23,056 bases of DNA from Pleurobrachia bachei (lineage: Eukaryota > Ctenophora > Tentaculata > Cydippida > Pleurobrachiidae): assembly GCA_000695325.1 (NCBI GenBank), contig AVPN01000064.1, forward strand, positions 37,549 through 60,604, written 5' to 3'. Under the pieces are notes generated by a model. That model did not search any database. It was not told where the DNA came from and saw only the letters and a list, made by a program, of their open reading frames with translations. The position numbers and the translations under genes are program-made. Below, piece by piece: positions 1 through 23,056 of the stretch. The stretch's first letter is position 1. Each line of letters opens with the position of its first letter.

Positions 1-606
1 CCGCCCGCGCGGGCAGATAATCTATAGATGCACTGCGGAGCAGTGCATCTATTGATCTGTAATGCACTGGTCCCGAAGGGACCCGTGCATTACAGCCCTG
101 TAAATCCCGAGCGTCAGCGAGGGGTTTACAGGTATATCTGCACGTAAGGGAGGGAGTTATGTTCTATAAATCCCGCTGGCGGGCTCCTAGAAGCAAAACA
201 AGCACAATTTACGTGGTTATCAAACAGAGAGATGACACACACCAGGTCAAACAGTTGGAAATGAAGGTACAGAGTGCCTCTCTACATTCCTACACACTCG
301 AAACAATCGTTTTAACAATTCAAAAGGGTGAAATGATGAGAGAGATAGCAGTTAATTGTGGGTCAAGAGGGACAGTTGCCAACAGACTGGCGGGCGCCAA
401 ACATATACAGAGAGCGTTGTTGGATGTACACACACTCCCTCTTGTGTTGCCATGCCATTTTATAGTGTTTCCAGTGATTCTTAGTGATCTCTGTCAGAGG
501 GCGGGCGTCTATCGGGACACAAACTTACAGCAGTGCACGGGCTGATAGACCCGTGCAAATTGTTTGAACGCGCAGTGCATCTATTTGAGCCAGCGGGATT
601 TATATA
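1..606. repeat. Palindrome-rich foldback repeat element (left edge cut)
   Basis: A run of short near-perfect hairpins sits at the left edge. One is GATGCACTGC / GCAGTGCATC around 27-49. Another is TAATGCAC..GGTCCC / GGGACC..GTGCATTA around 60-93. A third is CTGTAAA.. / ..TTTACAG around 99-132. An inverted pair, TATAAATCCCGCTGGC near 165-180 and its reverse complement near 590-606, brackets about 400 bp, and a further GCAGTGCATCTAT lies near 572. The open frame at 159-545 has no recognisable protein features. I read this as a non-autonomous foldback element in an intron or just upstream of the visible exons. The family is not identified. Confidence 0.6.
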
Positions 607-755
607 CATAGGGATAATTCTTTCTAGATCCTGTTTCCTGGTACAGATCAGTTTAGAAATCTGATTTGGGACATTCGCTTGTTAGATGTGTCAGTGTGTG
701 TCACATCATCAATGCATTATCTTAGTGACATCACTTATCTTTCTCTATCTCACAG

Positions 756-21478
<20,723 letters not shown>

Positions 21479-21631
21479 ACTGTGAAGATGGCTCAACTAA
21501 AATGAGCAGAGTAAACTTACTAAAAAGAGACTCAAAAACAGGACTGATTCAATTTTTTTCGTGAGTGTGTCCGTGTGTGAGTGTGTGCGTGTGAGTGCTT
21601 ATCATGAGGACTAAGCTTTCACCGCTCGCCC

Positions 21632-21637
21632 AATAAA
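21632..21637 (+). terminator. Poly(A) signal AATAAA
   Basis: AATAAA about 155 bases after the ferlin stop; a GT-rich stretch (about 21560-21597) precedes it. Confidence 0.55.
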
Positions 21638-21723
21638 ATGTGAAGATGTTAGAGAACTCGGTCAAGAGAGAAGAATGTAGAGTTCCAGGACAAAACTGCA
21701 ACACACAGCCAGCAGACACTCTC

Positions 21724-21729
21724 AATAAA
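21724..21729 (+). terminator. Second poly(A) signal AATAAA
   Basis: AATAAA in CTCAATAAAACTTTTG, followed by T-rich DNA that could serve as the downstream element. A third AATAAA lies at 22164-22169. Confidence 0.55.
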
Positions 21730-21749
21730 ACTTTTGTAACCATTCATTT

Positions 21750-22640
21750 TAATTTATTTTAATTATTTTACTTTTAGAGCTCACTCTACATGCACACACG
21801 TATGCCCATTTGAGTGGAACTGTGACTCTAGTAAGAGTATTTTCCCTTTTTTTGAGATGATGTGATGATGATGATGATATTATGTTAAAAAGCATCTCAT
21901 TTTCCTCCGATTTTGTGTGTGTGTAGTTATGTATGTTTGTGTGTGAATGCATGTTTTGATATTTGTTCGTGTGTGTGATTGTGTTTTTTGATATTTTTAT
22001 GCGCCCCGTGTTCCTTCCACGAAATGTAAAATTAGGGAAGAGAGGCCGCTGGAAGTCCCACCCAGCTCTCCTCTCTCTCCCCCTGCAATATCGCGAGGAG
22101 GATCACTTGACGTTGTGTGTTAATGTGTTCTGAGCAAGTGTAAATAATAACCGATAAAATGTAAATAAAAATCTTGAGCTGGCCTCTGTCCAGACCAAAT
22201 TGTATTTGAAAGCTCCGCAGTATTAGAATTTAGTAGTAATCAGGCCCTCATTGATTGATTCTTCAAGAGTTTTTGTTTGACATGTAATATTGAATCGAAA
22301 TTCCGTTTGAGATATTTTTCTGTGCATCTGACGCCATCGTTTTTAGCGATTTGTATTCTGCATGCTCAAGAACGTTTTTTTATTTTTTTGTAATTGCTTG
22401 ATGATAATTCCTGTTTGTAATTCAAAATATATCATATTATGCCCAGCTATAATTAATATATCCACAGTTATTTGAGATTTATTTAAGATTAAGTTACTTA
22501 ACTTATTTCATTTATTGAATTCGTTCATGTTTATTTGTAAATTGTGCTATGCAAAACTTTTCTGCTACGGCTTTCTCTGAACGAATTGTTAGTGTAATAT
22601 TGTATCAAGATTCTTGCTCAATAACCAAATGACTATTTTT
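21750..22640. other. AT-rich 3' flank, no gene seen
   Basis: TG-dinucleotide-rich stretches (about 21554-21600 and 21910-21985), a GATGATGATGAT run near 21857, and otherwise AT-rich DNA. No splice-supported coding frame on either strand. Confidence 0.55.
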
Positions 22641-22679
22641 ACTTCGAAATTGTTAAAGGGAATCGGAAGGAATCTTCTC

Positions 22680-22960
22680 GGAACAAAATATGATGGTATC
22701 GGCCATTTCGAGGATCTCGCCGCGCGGCACGATAATTGCGCGTGATAAGTGCGCGCGCAGAAAAACAGATATTCTTAATTTATTCAGCTTCCTACTTTCG
22801 TTATCGTTTTGTTGCTCGTCTTGCATGATCATTGGAATGCGCTGCAATCCCCTCTTTTGCACTGCCGCGCCACACCGCAACGAGGGGATTGAAGCGAATG
22901 CCGCGCGCGCGTTTGTACTGAGGGCTGCCTGAGCTCAGAACAGTCGAAGATAACTTTGCG
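22680..22960. promoter_or_regulatory. CpG-rich patch at the right edge, possible promoter of a neighbouring gene
   Basis: CpG-dense strings (GCCGCGCGGCACG, GCGCGCGCAG, GCCGCGCGCGCG) contrast with the CpG-poor AT-rich DNA before it. It includes an inverted pair CAATCCCCTC (22845-22854) and GAGGGGATTG (22882-22891). Short open frames here have no recognisable domain. Promoter status is inference from composition alone. Confidence 0.3.
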
Positions 22961-23056
22961 GTCGAGAATTCGGCGGTGCCTATAACTTTGGCCCCTGAAG
23001 TCCGTTTCACTTGATCTTTTCACCAGTTTTTAGATCAGACAATTGTCTACCTTGCT

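Noticed and set aside
159-545. A 128-codon open frame as a gene
   Set aside because: It lies inside the palindrome-rich repeat, has no recognisable domain and no splice-supported continuation.

Overview
The window is animal nuclear DNA. It has many introns with GT-AG borders, pyrimidine-rich 3' intron ends, microsatellites and foldback repeats. It holds the last two thirds of one large plus-strand gene for a type-I ferlin (the dysferlin/myoferlin class with a DysF domain). Joining exons by phase gives about 1,410 residues, against roughly 2,000-2,100 for a whole family member. The 5' part (C2A to C2C, FerI, most of FerA) lies left of the window. Dense short repeats and very polymorphic-looking duplicate copies would suit a sponge or another non-bilaterian animal, but that placement is a guess.

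Layout. 1-606: palindrome-rich repeat. 756-2828: segment before FerB, FerB and the start of DysF. 3271-7282: DysF end, linker microexon and linker exon A, present three times; each copy ends in the same 99-bp foldback element. 7428-7524: exon B, an apparent mutually exclusive partner of exon A. 8424-9496: C2D and first half of C2E; a foldback repeat follows (9711-10398), then a second copy (10422-11892) with an expanded 12-bp minisatellite. 12112-12283 and 13556-13727: two copies of the C2E second-half exon. Each is followed by a copy of a three-exon minus-strand nested gene for a small cysteine-rich single-pass membrane protein. 15518-16674: acidic linker. 17243-17949: C2F. 18191-19749: C2G and transmembrane anchor; these are partly copied again at 19761-21255, before the final coding exon at 21443-21478. 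Poly(A) signals, AT-rich DNA and a CpG-rich right edge follow.

Main observations. (1) In the first nested-gene copy a 50-bp block is the base-by-base complement, NOT the reverse complement, of the matching block in the second copy. No known DNA rearrangement does this, so an artefact or in-silico edit is the first explanation. (2) Exons A and B have the same entry and exit phases, and joining A to B creates an early stop. (3) Four separate modules of the gene are tandemly duplicated, and serial inclusion is out of frame in every case. Two breakpoints fall exactly at the end of the 99-bp foldback element. Stitched haplotypes and real alternative modules both fit. (4) Splice sites themselves are tandemly repeated at four places.
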